A stretch of DNA of 64,000 nucleotides from Ohtaekwangia sp966211525. Lineage in GTDB: Bacteria > Bacteroidota > Bacteroidia > Cytophagales > Cyclobacteriaceae. Positions 1 through 8,096 of the stretch are shown one piece after another. The notes below the pieces were generated by a model. The model made no database searches, was not told where the DNA came from, and was given only the letters and a program-made list of their open reading frames with translations. The translations under genes and the position numbers were made by a program. Each line of letters starts with the position of its first letter. Positions within the stretch are counted from its first letter, which is position 1. The stretch spans positions 1-64,000 of the forward strand of contig CBIHOZ010000012.1 in the NCBI GenBank assembly GCA_966211525.1, in the 5' to 3' direction.

Positions 1-439
1 ATTCTGTATTAAGATAGGATGAATCGTCTTTGAGCAGACTCATCAATTCATTCTGTGCAGATATGACAGATTGAAAATCACTGAATAATTCCTGGATAGC
101 CTGGCGATCAGAAGCCAGCGATGAGTTTTTAAGTATATCGTCCAGGTTTTGCTTTACTTCAAAGTACTGCGTTTTATGAATGGCGCGTAGTTCCTGTTTC
201 TCCTGACTGTTGTCTTCGTGCGCCACCCATCGGCCAGTAAGGCGGTATGAGTTCGCCAGCAGTGCATCGAGATCTTTCAGTGAGAAATAAAACGGCATAT
301 ATACCTGCTGCAGACGCGTATCGAGTTCTTTGTTTCTTTCTAACGCGCTAAAGCATGATACTATAGCTATGATAGCGACCAGTACGATTACCAAATATCC
401 TGCAGATATCTGGTAAGAAAGTTTGAATTTCGGCTTCAT
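1..439 (-). CDS. Membrane sensor protein, N-terminal part (cut by window edge)
   Basis: The ATG at 437-439 on the minus strand opens a frame that stays open to base 1, about 146 codons. The protein begins with a short basic stretch (MKPKFKLSYQ) and one strong membrane segment at about residues 10-32. A helical, charged region follows that reads like the extracytoplasmic four-helix-bundle sensor found in chemoreceptors and in Bacteroidota sensor kinases. The output domain lies beyond the left edge, so histidine kinase and methyl-accepting protein are both possible; a kinase fits the neighbourhood better. A TCCGTA-N4-TACGGA palindrome lies about 210 bases upstream. The coding frame is well supported; the family is only suggested. 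Confidence 0.7.
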   Translation of the reverse strand, partial: MKPKFKLSYQISAGYLVIVLVAIIAIVSCFSALERNKELDTRLQQVYMPFYFSLKDLDALLANSYRLTGRWVAHEDNSQEKQELRAIHKTQYFEVKQNLDDILKNSSLASDRQAIQELFSDFQSVISAQNELMSLLKDDSSYLNTE

Positions 440-648
440 GTTTCGATCAATGTTCTTCTAAATAAAGGGAAGTGGGTTTAGGGGTCGTATCGGCTTTTTA
501 TACTACCAGCATATACACTTCTGCCGGATATTTCATATATACTTTGGTTTTATAGTGACGATCTTATTAGGCAAAAGTATATGCTTCCAAAAGGAAGTGT
601 TGTCTGGTTTAATGCTTAACTCAGAATCTATAATTACCGAAAACAACC

Positions 649-664
649 TCCGTATTTTTACGGA
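649..664. promoter_or_regulatory. Palindrome TCCGTA-N4-TACGGA, candidate operator (copy 1)
   Basis: Perfect 6-base arms around a TTTT spacer, lying between the start of the sensor at 439 and the end of the propeller gene at 700. The identical arms recur at 3628-3643. A near copy at 60786-60801 shares the preceding flank AACAACCTC. Recurrence upstream of signalling genes suggests a regulator site; the binding protein is unknown. Confidence 0.4.
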
Positions 665-699
665 TGCCTCTATACAATTGAAAAAATGGCAAAGCCGGT

Positions 700-3456
700 T
701 TACTCCGGTTTGCCTGACAGAAATTTTCGAAGAATTTTCTCAATGGGGTATACCAGCAACGCGATGGCTGCCTGTACAAAGAAATTAATAACAGGAGATG
801 TATTGGTAGCCCAGTAACTCTCAACCAGGTTCTGGATCAACTCGATGATAAGCACCAGCGTTAACAACGTGAGGATACGCGTAACAAACTCATAGCGGCT
901 CTCTTTACGATTGAGTCTGAACGTTGCCCACAACAGCGAACCGAAGAAGATGATCTCAAGCAGGTAAAACCACGAGGTCTTCCAATATGGAGGTACCACA
1001 TTGAAATGAATTACCTGCTCTTCCGATACCTTGCCCAACGTATCGCGTATACGCACGTGAAGATCGTAAGAACCTGCGGGAAGCAATTGATATGAAAGCG
1101 AAGAGCTTGGAGTCCACGCGGTCCATTCATCCGAGAGACCATTGAGTTTATACTGATATTGTACGCCGATAAGCCCTAAGTAATCCGGGTGAACAAACTC
1201 AAAGGCAAGCGAACTGTTATCCTGTTCTACATGAAGGTCGTTGAGCGGCAGAAGTTCTCCTCCTTTGTTGCGCACTTCACGCAATAGCACCTTGTGCATC
1301 ATGGAAGATTCGTTATACCCGGCAGACGATACTTTATAGAGTTCATTGGTGCTGGTTGTTACCCAACATTCGCCCCCCTCCTGCGCATACAGCGACTTCA
1401 CCTGTTTAAAAAATCCCAACACATTAAGGGCCCTATGCTGTGCATCTTTATCGGTGAGACAGATCCATCGGTTGCCATTGAAAATCCATATACTCTCATT
1501 ACTCAAGATAACGCGCTCAGCTTTACCAAATTGTTTTTTGAACTCCCGATCATGCAGCAACACGTTACGCGATGCTTCATAATAAAAACAATCGTGTGAC
1601 GTAATAAAGTATGCTTTGTTGTTATGAACAAATGAGTATACATCGTCATTGAACGGATTGCTGATACCTAACGTGCGCACTACCTTCAATTGGCCTGCTT
1701 GGTTACGCTGTAACAGATATATAGCGTTTCGACCTGCGAGCCATATATCCTGTGAATTTGTACGATTGATATGTACTATATCATCGTCTATCTTTATCGA
1801 AGACGATACAGACCATTGATCTTTTTCCTGTGTAAATACTTTGAAGACATGGCCATCCGTGAACGAAAAAATTTCATTCTGTGCAGCATCATACGAGAAA
1901 ACAAGTGTATTATCGTTATCAATGCGAAAAGCACTCTTGTCTTTTATCTCGAATAATCCGCCAGTACCACCAGACAACAGACTATTTTTAAGATGTCGGA
2001 TGCTGCTGCTTTTACCGGTAAAGCCTGTTACAGGTTTATAGGTATAGCGAATTGACTTTAGCTGGCGATGTCGCTCAAATATAGTTTTAGGTTTCCGTGA
2101 AAAGATTCGTTGTAAAAAAGTTTCTTTCTTCTTGGCAGGCTCGGCAGTTGTTTCCACCGGTACCGTCTCACTAGCTTTCTCATTTTCCTTCGCCTCGGCT
2201 TCCTGTGCTTTCTTCTTTTTCGACTTTAGAAATGAAAATGCTTTACGCTTCGTCTTCGTTTCTTCCGTGGTTGTTTTTGCAGGCGGTGTCTCGATCTTTT
2301 TAGATACCTTATTCTCCGTACCCTCCTTCTTTTTACCTCTCGGTCCGCCTTTTACTTCAACACGCTTCAGTGTAGTCTGAAAATTCTTGGTTTCTTCCAG
2401 GTAGAACATACCGGTGCTGGTACCTACATATACTGTATTCTCAAACGGCATTACTGCCAACAGATTTCCTTCTATACCGGGGAAGTTGGAGAAGCAACGA
2501 AAGGGCAGCTCGGGTGCGATGCGCGTAAAACCATATTCGTGTGCTACCCATACTCCTTTATCGCGATCACTGCCTAATGCATATACCTCATTATCGGGTA
2601 AACCGGTATGATAGTTAACGATCTTATCAATCATACCTGTAGTGGCATTGAGAAACACAACGCCTCCGCGCAGTGTGCCAATGGCGATAAGATTATCACT
2701 TACCCAGCTGCATGCCGTTAACTCTGATTGCTCGATATACCCATCGTCTTTCGGGTATATTCGTGATGGCTTTCCCTGGCGTATCCAGTAAAGTTCATTA
2801 CGGTCGGTGCCGATCAGAGTGATGTTCTTATTGGATGGATGATCCGCAGCGAACAGAATCCATGCGTTGCGCGGACATGCCGTTACCGCTTCCTTCAGCT
2901 TGCCATGTTGTAGCGTATATATAGTTTTATTCTGTGTTTGCAGCAAAACCTTTCCCGACAGGATAAATATATTCGTAAAGTCGCTATCGTCAGGAGCCTG
3001 GATCTGGGTAGTGGTATTCTTAGACTCTTTGTATATATAGAGCACTTTATTACTCAGAAACAGGATACTGTCATGACGCTGCTCAATGCGAATGATACCT
3101 TCTACTGGAGCTTTACTGAATATAGGGATATAGGATGCGTTCGAAAAACCGGTAACATTTTGCAGATAACCAAAACCGGTTTTACCGGCTACATATACCC
3201 GGTTCTGCGGAGTAATGTGAACATCGTAAACGGAACCATTGCATGAAACAAGATCCCAGTTGTGACCGTCATAACGAAGCACGCCTCCTTTGTTAGCAAT
3301 ATAAATGAGACCATTGCTGTCTTGCGCTACATCAAAGTTAACCGCGTCATAACGATTGTCGTCATACCGGTGATGTGTTAAAAAGTAGTCGCCTTCCTGC
3401 GCCTGGCAAACTGAATAGAAAAACACCGACAGGAACAATGCTATATACAGCTTCAT
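700..3456 (-). CDS. Two-component propeller / triple-tyrosine membrane protein without kinase domain
   Basis: A 918-residue protein with a cleavable signal peptide (MKLYIALFLSVFF, cut near CQAQ). Seven-bladed-propeller-type repeats (for example GLIYIANKGGVLRYDG) occupy most of the first 700 residues. They are interrupted at about residues 375-470 by a Lys/Glu/Thr-rich, probably disordered insert. A Y_Y_Y domain follows at about residues 740-815, then a membrane segment (WFYLLEIIFFGSLLWATF). In the usual family a histidine kinase or DNA-binding domain comes next. Here there are only two more hydrophobic helices and a basic tail (ILRKFLSGKPE). It therefore appears to be a sensor without output, perhaps signalling through a membrane partner such as the kinases nearby. 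ATG at 3456 is chosen because it starts the signal peptide. Confidence 0.85.
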   Translation of the reverse strand: MKLYIALFLSVFFYSVCQAQEGDYFLTHHRYDDNRYDAVNFDVAQDSNGLIYIANKGGVLRYDGHNWDLVSCNGSVYDVHITPQNRVYVAGKTGFGYLQNVTGFSNASYIPIFSKAPVEGIIRIEQRHDSILFLSNKVLYIYKESKNTTTQIQAPDDSDFTNIFILSGKVLLQTQNKTIYTLQHGKLKEAVTACPRNAWILFAADHPSNKNITLIGTDRNELYWIRQGKPSRIYPKDDGYIEQSELTACSWVSDNLIAIGTLRGGVVFLNATTGMIDKIVNYHTGLPDNEVYALGSDRDKGVWVAHEYGFTRIAPELPFRCFSNFPGIEGNLLAVMPFENTVYVGTSTGMFYLEETKNFQTTLKRVEVKGGPRGKKKEGTENKVSKKIETPPAKTTTEETKTKRKAFSFLKSKKKKAQEAEAKENEKASETVPVETTAEPAKKKETFLQRIFSRKPKTIFERHRQLKSIRYTYKPVTGFTGKSSSIRHLKNSLLSGGTGGLFEIKDKSAFRIDNDNTLVFSYDAAQNEIFSFTDGHVFKVFTQEKDQWSVSSSIKIDDDIVHINRTNSQDIWLAGRNAIYLLQRNQAGQLKVVRTLGISNPFNDDVYSFVHNNKAYFITSHDCFYYEASRNVLLHDREFKKQFGKAERVILSNESIWIFNGNRWICLTDKDAQHRALNVLGFFKQVKSLYAQEGGECWVTTSTNELYKVSSAGYNESSMMHKVLLREVRNKGGELLPLNDLHVEQDNSSLAFEFVHPDYLGLIGVQYQYKLNGLSDEWTAWTPSSSLSYQLLPAGSYDLHVRIRDTLGKVSEEQVIHFNVVPPYWKTSWFYLLEIIFFGSLLWATFRLNRKESRYEFVTRILTLLTLVLIIELIQNLVESYWATNTSPVINFFVQAAIALLVYPIEKILRKFLSGKPE

Positions 3457-3892
3457 CTCAACCTCTTTTACGCTCCGGAAGAATAGAATTTTAGCACCAG
3501 CTCCCTATACAGGTAACATATACAGCAAGTCAGGTGTATCTCTAAAGATCAAAAGTAGCGTATACAGAAAAATATACTTGTCCCCATTGATCAGGAAGAG
3601 TATGTACATAAAATATAGAGTTCCGTATCCGTAATTATACGGATACAAGCGAAAGACTAAACTGCTTTCTTGCAAAGTTTATAGTCAAACCTCAAAAACC
3701 AACGACTGCCTATACATTAAAAATACCGTGATACTATATTTGGATTAGACCATCAATACGCTTATCTTATTATAAAGATTTGCCCGTTAGCATGTTCGCT
3801 ACAGAAGCATGTGTATTCTGTGCGATGGTGTATAGCCTGTTTTCATGGTCTGTCTTTACCAGGCAGTGGTTATTTAATATTTGTTGTTGTAA
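3457..3892. other. Intergenic region between divergent sensor genes
   Basis: No credible gene is seen in these 436 bases. The region holds the upstream DNA of the propeller gene (leftward) and the PAS kinase operon (rightward), including a 9-base-arm palindrome at 3625-3646 and a -7-like TATATTTG at 3735-3742 on the plus strand. The plus-strand leader would be about 145 bases long if that element is used. Confidence 0.5.
3625..3646. promoter_or_regulatory. Palindrome GTATCCGTA-N4-TACGGATAC, candidate operator (copy 2)
   Basis: Perfect 9-base arms with an ATTA spacer between divergent signalling genes. Its core, TCCGTA-N4-TACGGA at 3628-3643, is identical in arms and spacing to the palindrome at 649-664. 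It lies about 170 bases upstream of the propeller gene and about 250 upstream of the kinase. A regulator site shared by the signalling genes is inferred. Confidence 0.45.
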
Positions 3893-5734
3893 ATGGAACT
3901 GTTCGCTGACAAAAAACCTGATCACACACAAGCAATTTTAGCTTCTATTGTTGATTGCACCGAAGATGCCATCTTCAGTACTACCCTGGAGGGATCTATT
4001 ACAAGTTGGAACAACGGAGCCGAAAAACTTTTTGGTTTTACCCGTGACGAAGCGTTGGGTAAACAAATTGCATTTATACTCCCTGCCGAACGCATGGCCG
4101 AAGCCGAAACTATATCAGAGCGATTGACGAAAGGAGATTCTATTGATCACTTTGAGACCGAGCGTTTGCGAAAAGATGGTACGCCGGTATATATATCATT
4201 AACCGTTTCGCCTCTTCGGGATGTATACGGTAACATTACCGGCATAGCGCAAATCGCGCGTGATTTTACCAAGCAGCGAAAGTCACGCGAAACATTTAAG
4301 GCTTTACTCGAATCTGCTCCGGACGCCATGGTAATTGTAGGACATGACGGCAAGATTCAAATGGTAAATGAACAAACCGAAAAACTGTTTCTATACAAAC
4401 GCACGGAGCTCGTTGGCAACACGGTTGAGATATTGATTCCGCAGCGGTATACACACAATCATCCCGCGCATCGCAAGGGTTTCTTCAGCGACCCGCGTGT
4501 ACGGGGTATGGGTGTAGACCTGGAGTTGTATGGCAAACGAAAAGATGATACCGAGTTTCCGGTAGAGATAAGCCTGAGTCCACTTGAAACGGAAGCCGGT
4601 ATAGTGGCACTCGCTGCGATACGCGACATCTCGCTTCGTAAAAAATCCGAAGAGAAATTTAAAGCACTGCTCGAGTCTGCCCCGGATGCCATGGTAATTG
4701 TAGGACAGGACGGAAATATACAGATGGTAAATGCGCAGGTACGAAATATATTTCAATTTGAACGCAACGAGATTTTAGGACAACCTATTGAGATTCTTAT
4801 ACCCGAACGTTTCCACCACGCACATCCGCATCACCGGCAAGGGTTCTTCAGTGATCCGCGAATGCGTGGCATGGGTATAGGCCTGGAGTTGTTTGGCAAG
4901 CGAAAAGACGGCTCCGAGTTTCCCGTGGAGATCAGTTTAAGTCCGTTGGAGACGGAAGACGGCACACTTGCATTGGCAGCTATACGCGATATCACGGAGC
5001 GCAAAAAAGCAGAAAACAAAATTCAGCAGCTCAATCGCGAACTCGAAGAACACATTGTTGAGCTGGAATCATTTTCATATTCTGTGTCGCATGACCTGCG
5101 GGCACCGTTGCGTGCCATTGACGGTTTTATTGCCATGTTCATGGACAAGTTCCAGGACACGGTTGATCCGGAGGGCAAACGACTATTGGACAACATCCGC
5201 AGAAATGTTACCAAGATGAGCAACCTCATCAACGATCTGCTCATGCTGTCGCGCATTGGTGCAAAAGATATAGACCGTACGTTTATTGATATGAAAACTT
5301 TAGTAAATTCAGTGCTGGATGAATTCAAGGGTACGCATAGTCATGCAACGATACGGGTAGGCGAACTGCATCCCACATTCGGAGATATAGCATTGATGAG
5401 ACAAGTGTTTCTGAACCTGGTCTCCAATGCCTTTAAATACTCTTCTAAAAAAGAACAGCCGCATATCGAGATCGGATCGATTGAAAAGAAGGGAGAAATT
5501 CAATATTACGTCAAGGACAATGGTGTTGGTTTTGATATGGAATACTATAACAAGTTGTTTGGTGTATTTCAACGACTTCACAGTCCGCAGGATTACAACG
5601 GTACGGGTGTGGGTCTTGCCATCGTAAAGCGCGTTATAACACGGCATGGTGGCCAGGTGTGGGCGGAAGGTGAAGAAGGTATAGGCGCTACTTTTTATTT
5701 TTCATTAAATACAACAACCCATGGAGCAAGCTGA
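3893..5734 (+). CDS. PAS-PAS-PAS sensor histidine kinase (soluble)
   Basis: A 613-residue cytoplasmic kinase with no membrane segment. PAS1 spans about residues 10-130. PAS2 and PAS3 (about 133-253 and 254-374) are close copies of each other and begin FKALLESAPDAMVIVG in both cases. A HisKA domain of the phytochrome-like type (SHDLRAPLRAIDGF, phospho-acceptor His400) and a HATPase_c domain (N box LRQVFLNLVSNAFKY, G boxes VKDNGVGF and GTGVGLAIVKR) follow. The end overlaps the next gene, a receiver, by 14 bases, so translation is probably coupled and the receiver is the likely phosphotransfer partner. ATG at 3893 gives a natural N terminus. The signal sensed is unknown. Confidence 0.92.
   Translation: MELFADKKPDHTQAILASIVDCTEDAIFSTTLEGSITSWNNGAEKLFGFTRDEALGKQIAFILPAERMAEAETISERLTKGDSIDHFETERLRKDGTPVYISLTVSPLRDVYGNITGIAQIARDFTKQRKSRETFKALLESAPDAMVIVGHDGKIQMVNEQTEKLFLYKRTELVGNTVEILIPQRYTHNHPAHRKGFFSDPRVRGMGVDLELYGKRKDDTEFPVEISLSPLETEAGIVALAAIRDISLRKKSEEKFKALLESAPDAMVIVGQDGNIQMVNAQVRNIFQFERNEILGQPIEILIPERFHHAHPHHRQGFFSDPRMRGMGIGLELFGKRKDGSEFPVEISLSPLETEDGTLALAAIRDITERKKAENKIQQLNRELEEHIVELESFSYSVSHDLRAPLRAIDGFIAMFMDKFQDTVDPEGKRLLDNIRRNVTKMSNLINDLLMLSRIGAKDIDRTFIDMKTLVNSVLDEFKGTHSHATIRVGELHPTFGDIALMRQVFLNLVSNAFKYSSKKEQPHIEIGSIEKKGEIQYYVKDNGVGFDMEYYNKLFGVFQRLHSPQDYNGTGVGLAIVKRVITRHGGQVWAEGEEGIGATFYFSLNTTTHGAS
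4297..4983 (+). repeat. Internal tandem duplication of a PAS domain, period 363 bp
   Basis: Two adjacent, clearly related copies within the kinase gene. For example, the shared stretch beginning GCCATGGTAATTGTAGGA occurs at 4325 and again at 4688, exactly 363 bases (121 codons) apart. Similarity extends over most of the PAS domain, including the terminal phrase EFPVEISLSPLETE, so the duplication looks fairly recent. Confidence 0.85.
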
Positions 5735-6173
5735 TCGTGTAGAAGTATTATTGGTAGAAGACAACCCGGATGATGCCGAACTTACCATGCATGCGCTCCG
5801 GCTTGGCGACAGTAAAATAAATCTGTTGCACCTGAACGATGGTGCCGAAGCTCTCAATTTTGTGTTTGCCAAAAAGAGTTTTGAAAACAAGCGTATCCAG
5901 AATGACCTGAAGCTTGTGCTGCTCGATCTGAAGCTGCCGAAGATTGATGGTCTGGAAATACTGAAACGAATTCGTGAAGATGAACGAACGCGTACCCTGC
6001 CCGTTGTAATACTTACATCATCGCGCGAAAAAAGAGATATAGCTACCGCCTATAGCCTGGGCGTGAACAGCTATGTTGTAAAGCCGGTGGAGTTTGAATT
6101 TTATGTGCACGTTGTCAAAACACTTACACTATACTGGAATACTATAAATGAAAAGCCTATAGGACAGCTTTAG
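5721..6173 (+). CDS. Single-domain response regulator (Rcp1-like receiver)
   Basis: A 150-residue stand-alone CheY-like receiver. The acidic pair is in LLVEDNPDDAE, the phospho-acceptor Asp in LLDLKLPKIDG, the switch Thr in VILTSS, and the conserved Lys in YVVKPVEF. This form, with NPDD after the acidic pair and a long loop before the phospho-acceptor strand, is the type usually encoded beside phytochrome-like or PAS kinases. It overlaps the upstream kinase by 14 bases and ends one base before the next gene, so the three genes form an operon. No output domain is present; it probably passes phosphate on or acts by protein contact. Confidence 0.92.
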   Translation: MEQADRVEVLLVEDNPDDAELTMHALRLGDSKINLLHLNDGAEALNFVFAKKSFENKRIQNDLKLVLLDLKLPKIDGLEILKRIREDERTRTLPVVILTSSREKRDIATAYSLGVNSYVVKPVEFEFYVHVVKTLTLYWNTINEKPIGQL

Positions 6174-6174
6174 C

Positions 6175-8076
6175 ATGGACACAACCGAAAGCCCCCATCC
6201 GGAGATTGTTCTTGTTGAACAAAACGATCATGATTCGGAGATGATCCAGGATCTGCTGGTGCGCAACAGCATCTATAACAATATTGTGCGCCTTCGGAAT
6301 GGTGACGAATTGCTGGACATGCTGTTTGCACGCGGAGCCTATATACATGCTCCGCTTAAACATTTACCGAAAGTAATTCTGATGGATGTAAATCTTCCTA
6401 CCACGAGCGGATTGGAAGTACTCCGGCAACTGCGCAACAATAAATCTACGCGCAACATCCCGGTAATGGTTTTCACCTCCGAAGAAAACGATAACGAGGT
6501 ATTTGAAAAATACAAGCTGGGTGTTACAGCCTATATTCATAAGAAACTGGATTTTGAAAAATTCGAGGAAGCACTTCTCCAGGTACAGCTATACCTGAAA
6601 ACATATCGCATCTTAATACTAGAAGATAATCCGGATGATGCCGAGTTGCTGCTATACGAGATCGCTTCATTCAACATCCAGCTTGTTTCCAAAATTGCCA
6701 GCAACAAGGAAGAGTATATTGCCGCTGTTGAAAATTTCGATCCGGATGTTGTCATCGCTGATTTTAATATACCGCCTAACTTCGATGCCATACAGGCTAT
6801 ACGGATACTGCGCAAGAAAAATCCGCACGTTCCTTTTATACTTATTTCCGGAGGACTGACCGAAGAATTTGCAGCCGGTTGCCTGAGCGAAGGTATAGAT
6901 GATTACTTACTGAAATCAAACCTGAAGCGCTTCCCGATAAGCCTCACCAACATGGTGCGGAAAAAGAAAGCGGAAGACGAAAAAGAGCTTGCACTGCAAC
7001 TGCTGCGTGAAAGTGAAGAGCGCTATCGCAAGATCATTGAAACGGCCCAGGAAGGTATATGGGTACTCAACGCGCACAACCAGACTATATTTGTAAACAG
7101 GCGTCTCGCTGAAATGCTCGAGTATTCCGAAAAGGAAATGATCACCCGATCGTTCTTCAGCTTTATGGATCACGATGACCGCGCCCGCTCCATCGAACAT
7201 TTTAAAAAACTGGGCAAGGGAAAAAAGATATCGCTTGAAATTAAACTAAACTCCAAGACCGGAAAAAAAGTATGGACTTCAATATCCGGCAATCCGCTCT
7301 ATGATAACGACAGTAATTATACCGGTGCATTTGGAATGATAACCGATATCACTGCGCTCAAGACGGTGCAGTTTAACCTGGAGTCGAAGATTACCGAACT
7401 GAATGCGTTTCTATACCACACATCACATGTGCTGCGCGGACCTGTATCTTCTGCGCGCGGGTTGATCAATGTACTGAAGATGATTTCGCAGGATACCGAA
7501 GAGCAGGACTTCCTCAAAATGCTTGACGATTGTAATGTAGATATGATCACGATTCTCGAAGAACTCACGCGCATATCTACGCTATACTATAATCCCATCA
7601 TCAACGACAAAATTAATTTTGAAGAGATTGCCCTGGAAGCATTTCAGGATCTGCAACATTTACCCAACAGCGAACGCACTATGCTTTCGGTGCAGCAAGA
7701 CAAGGATATAGTTTTTCACAGTGATCCGTTTATCATCAAACCTATATTTTATTGTCTCATTAAAAATTCGATGACCTATACGGATGATACGCGTGAATGT
7801 GCGATCAACATTTCGGTGACGCGCGAGAATAACCGTACCCGACTGGAAGTATCAGACAATGGCGATGGTATACCACCGGAGTTTTTACCACGCGTATTTG
7901 ATATGTTCTACCGGGCGCACAAAAAAGCAAGAGGCCCTGGATTGGGCCTCTATATCGTTAAACATATTGTTGACAAACTAAATGGAACGGTAGGTATATC
8001 AAGTCAGAAAGACGCAGGCACTACGGTGATTATTTTACTGCCGTCTACTACCGCCACCGCTGCTGCAACGGTATAG
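6175..8076 (+). CDS. Receiver-receiver-PAS hybrid histidine kinase
   Basis: A 633-residue soluble protein in inverted hybrid order. REC1 spans about residues 10-130, REC2 about 140-265, PAS about 280-400, HisKA has its acceptor at His418 (SHVLRGPVSSARG), and HATPase_c spans about 500-625 (VSDNGDGIPPEF, GPGLGLYIVKHI). REC1 keeps the phospho-acceptor Asp (LMDVNLP) and Lys, but its acidic pair reads EQ (LVEQNDHD) where ED is usual, so Mg2+ binding may be weakened. REC2 looks canonical (LILEDNPDD, IADFNIP). It is third in the operon, one base after the preceding stop, and may be controlled through its N-terminal receivers by the kinase at 3893. It converges with the hybrid kinase at 8097. Confidence 0.9.
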   Translation: MDTTESPHPEIVLVEQNDHDSEMIQDLLVRNSIYNNIVRLRNGDELLDMLFARGAYIHAPLKHLPKVILMDVNLPTTSGLEVLRQLRNNKSTRNIPVMVFTSEENDNEVFEKYKLGVTAYIHKKLDFEKFEEALLQVQLYLKTYRILILEDNPDDAELLLYEIASFNIQLVSKIASNKEEYIAAVENFDPDVVIADFNIPPNFDAIQAIRILRKKNPHVPFILISGGLTEEFAAGCLSEGIDDYLLKSNLKRFPISLTNMVRKKKAEDEKELALQLLRESEERYRKIIETAQEGIWVLNAHNQTIFVNRRLAEMLEYSEKEMITRSFFSFMDHDDRARSIEHFKKLGKGKKISLEIKLNSKTGKKVWTSISGNPLYDNDSNYTGAFGMITDITALKTVQFNLESKITELNAFLYHTSHVLRGPVSSARGLINVLKMISQDTEEQDFLKMLDDCNVDMITILEELTRISTLYYNPIINDKINFEEIALEAFQDLQHLPNSERTMLSVQQDKDIVFHSDPFIIKPIFYCLIKNSMTYTDDTRECAINISVTRENNRTRLEVSDNGDGIPPEFLPRVFDMFYRAHKKARGPGLGLYIVKHIVDKLNGTVGISSQKDAGTTVIILLPSTTATAAATV

Positions 8077-8096
8077 CTACGGTGCACTGCACACTA

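Noticed and set aside
555..788. Plus-strand 77-codon frame at the left end
   Set aside because: Its second half runs antisense through the end of the propeller gene and the rest spans the palindrome; it has no family features.
8077..8096. Short dyad GTGCACTGCAC between convergent kinase genes
   Set aside because: The arms are short and overlapping and no U-run follows, so a terminator is not supported.
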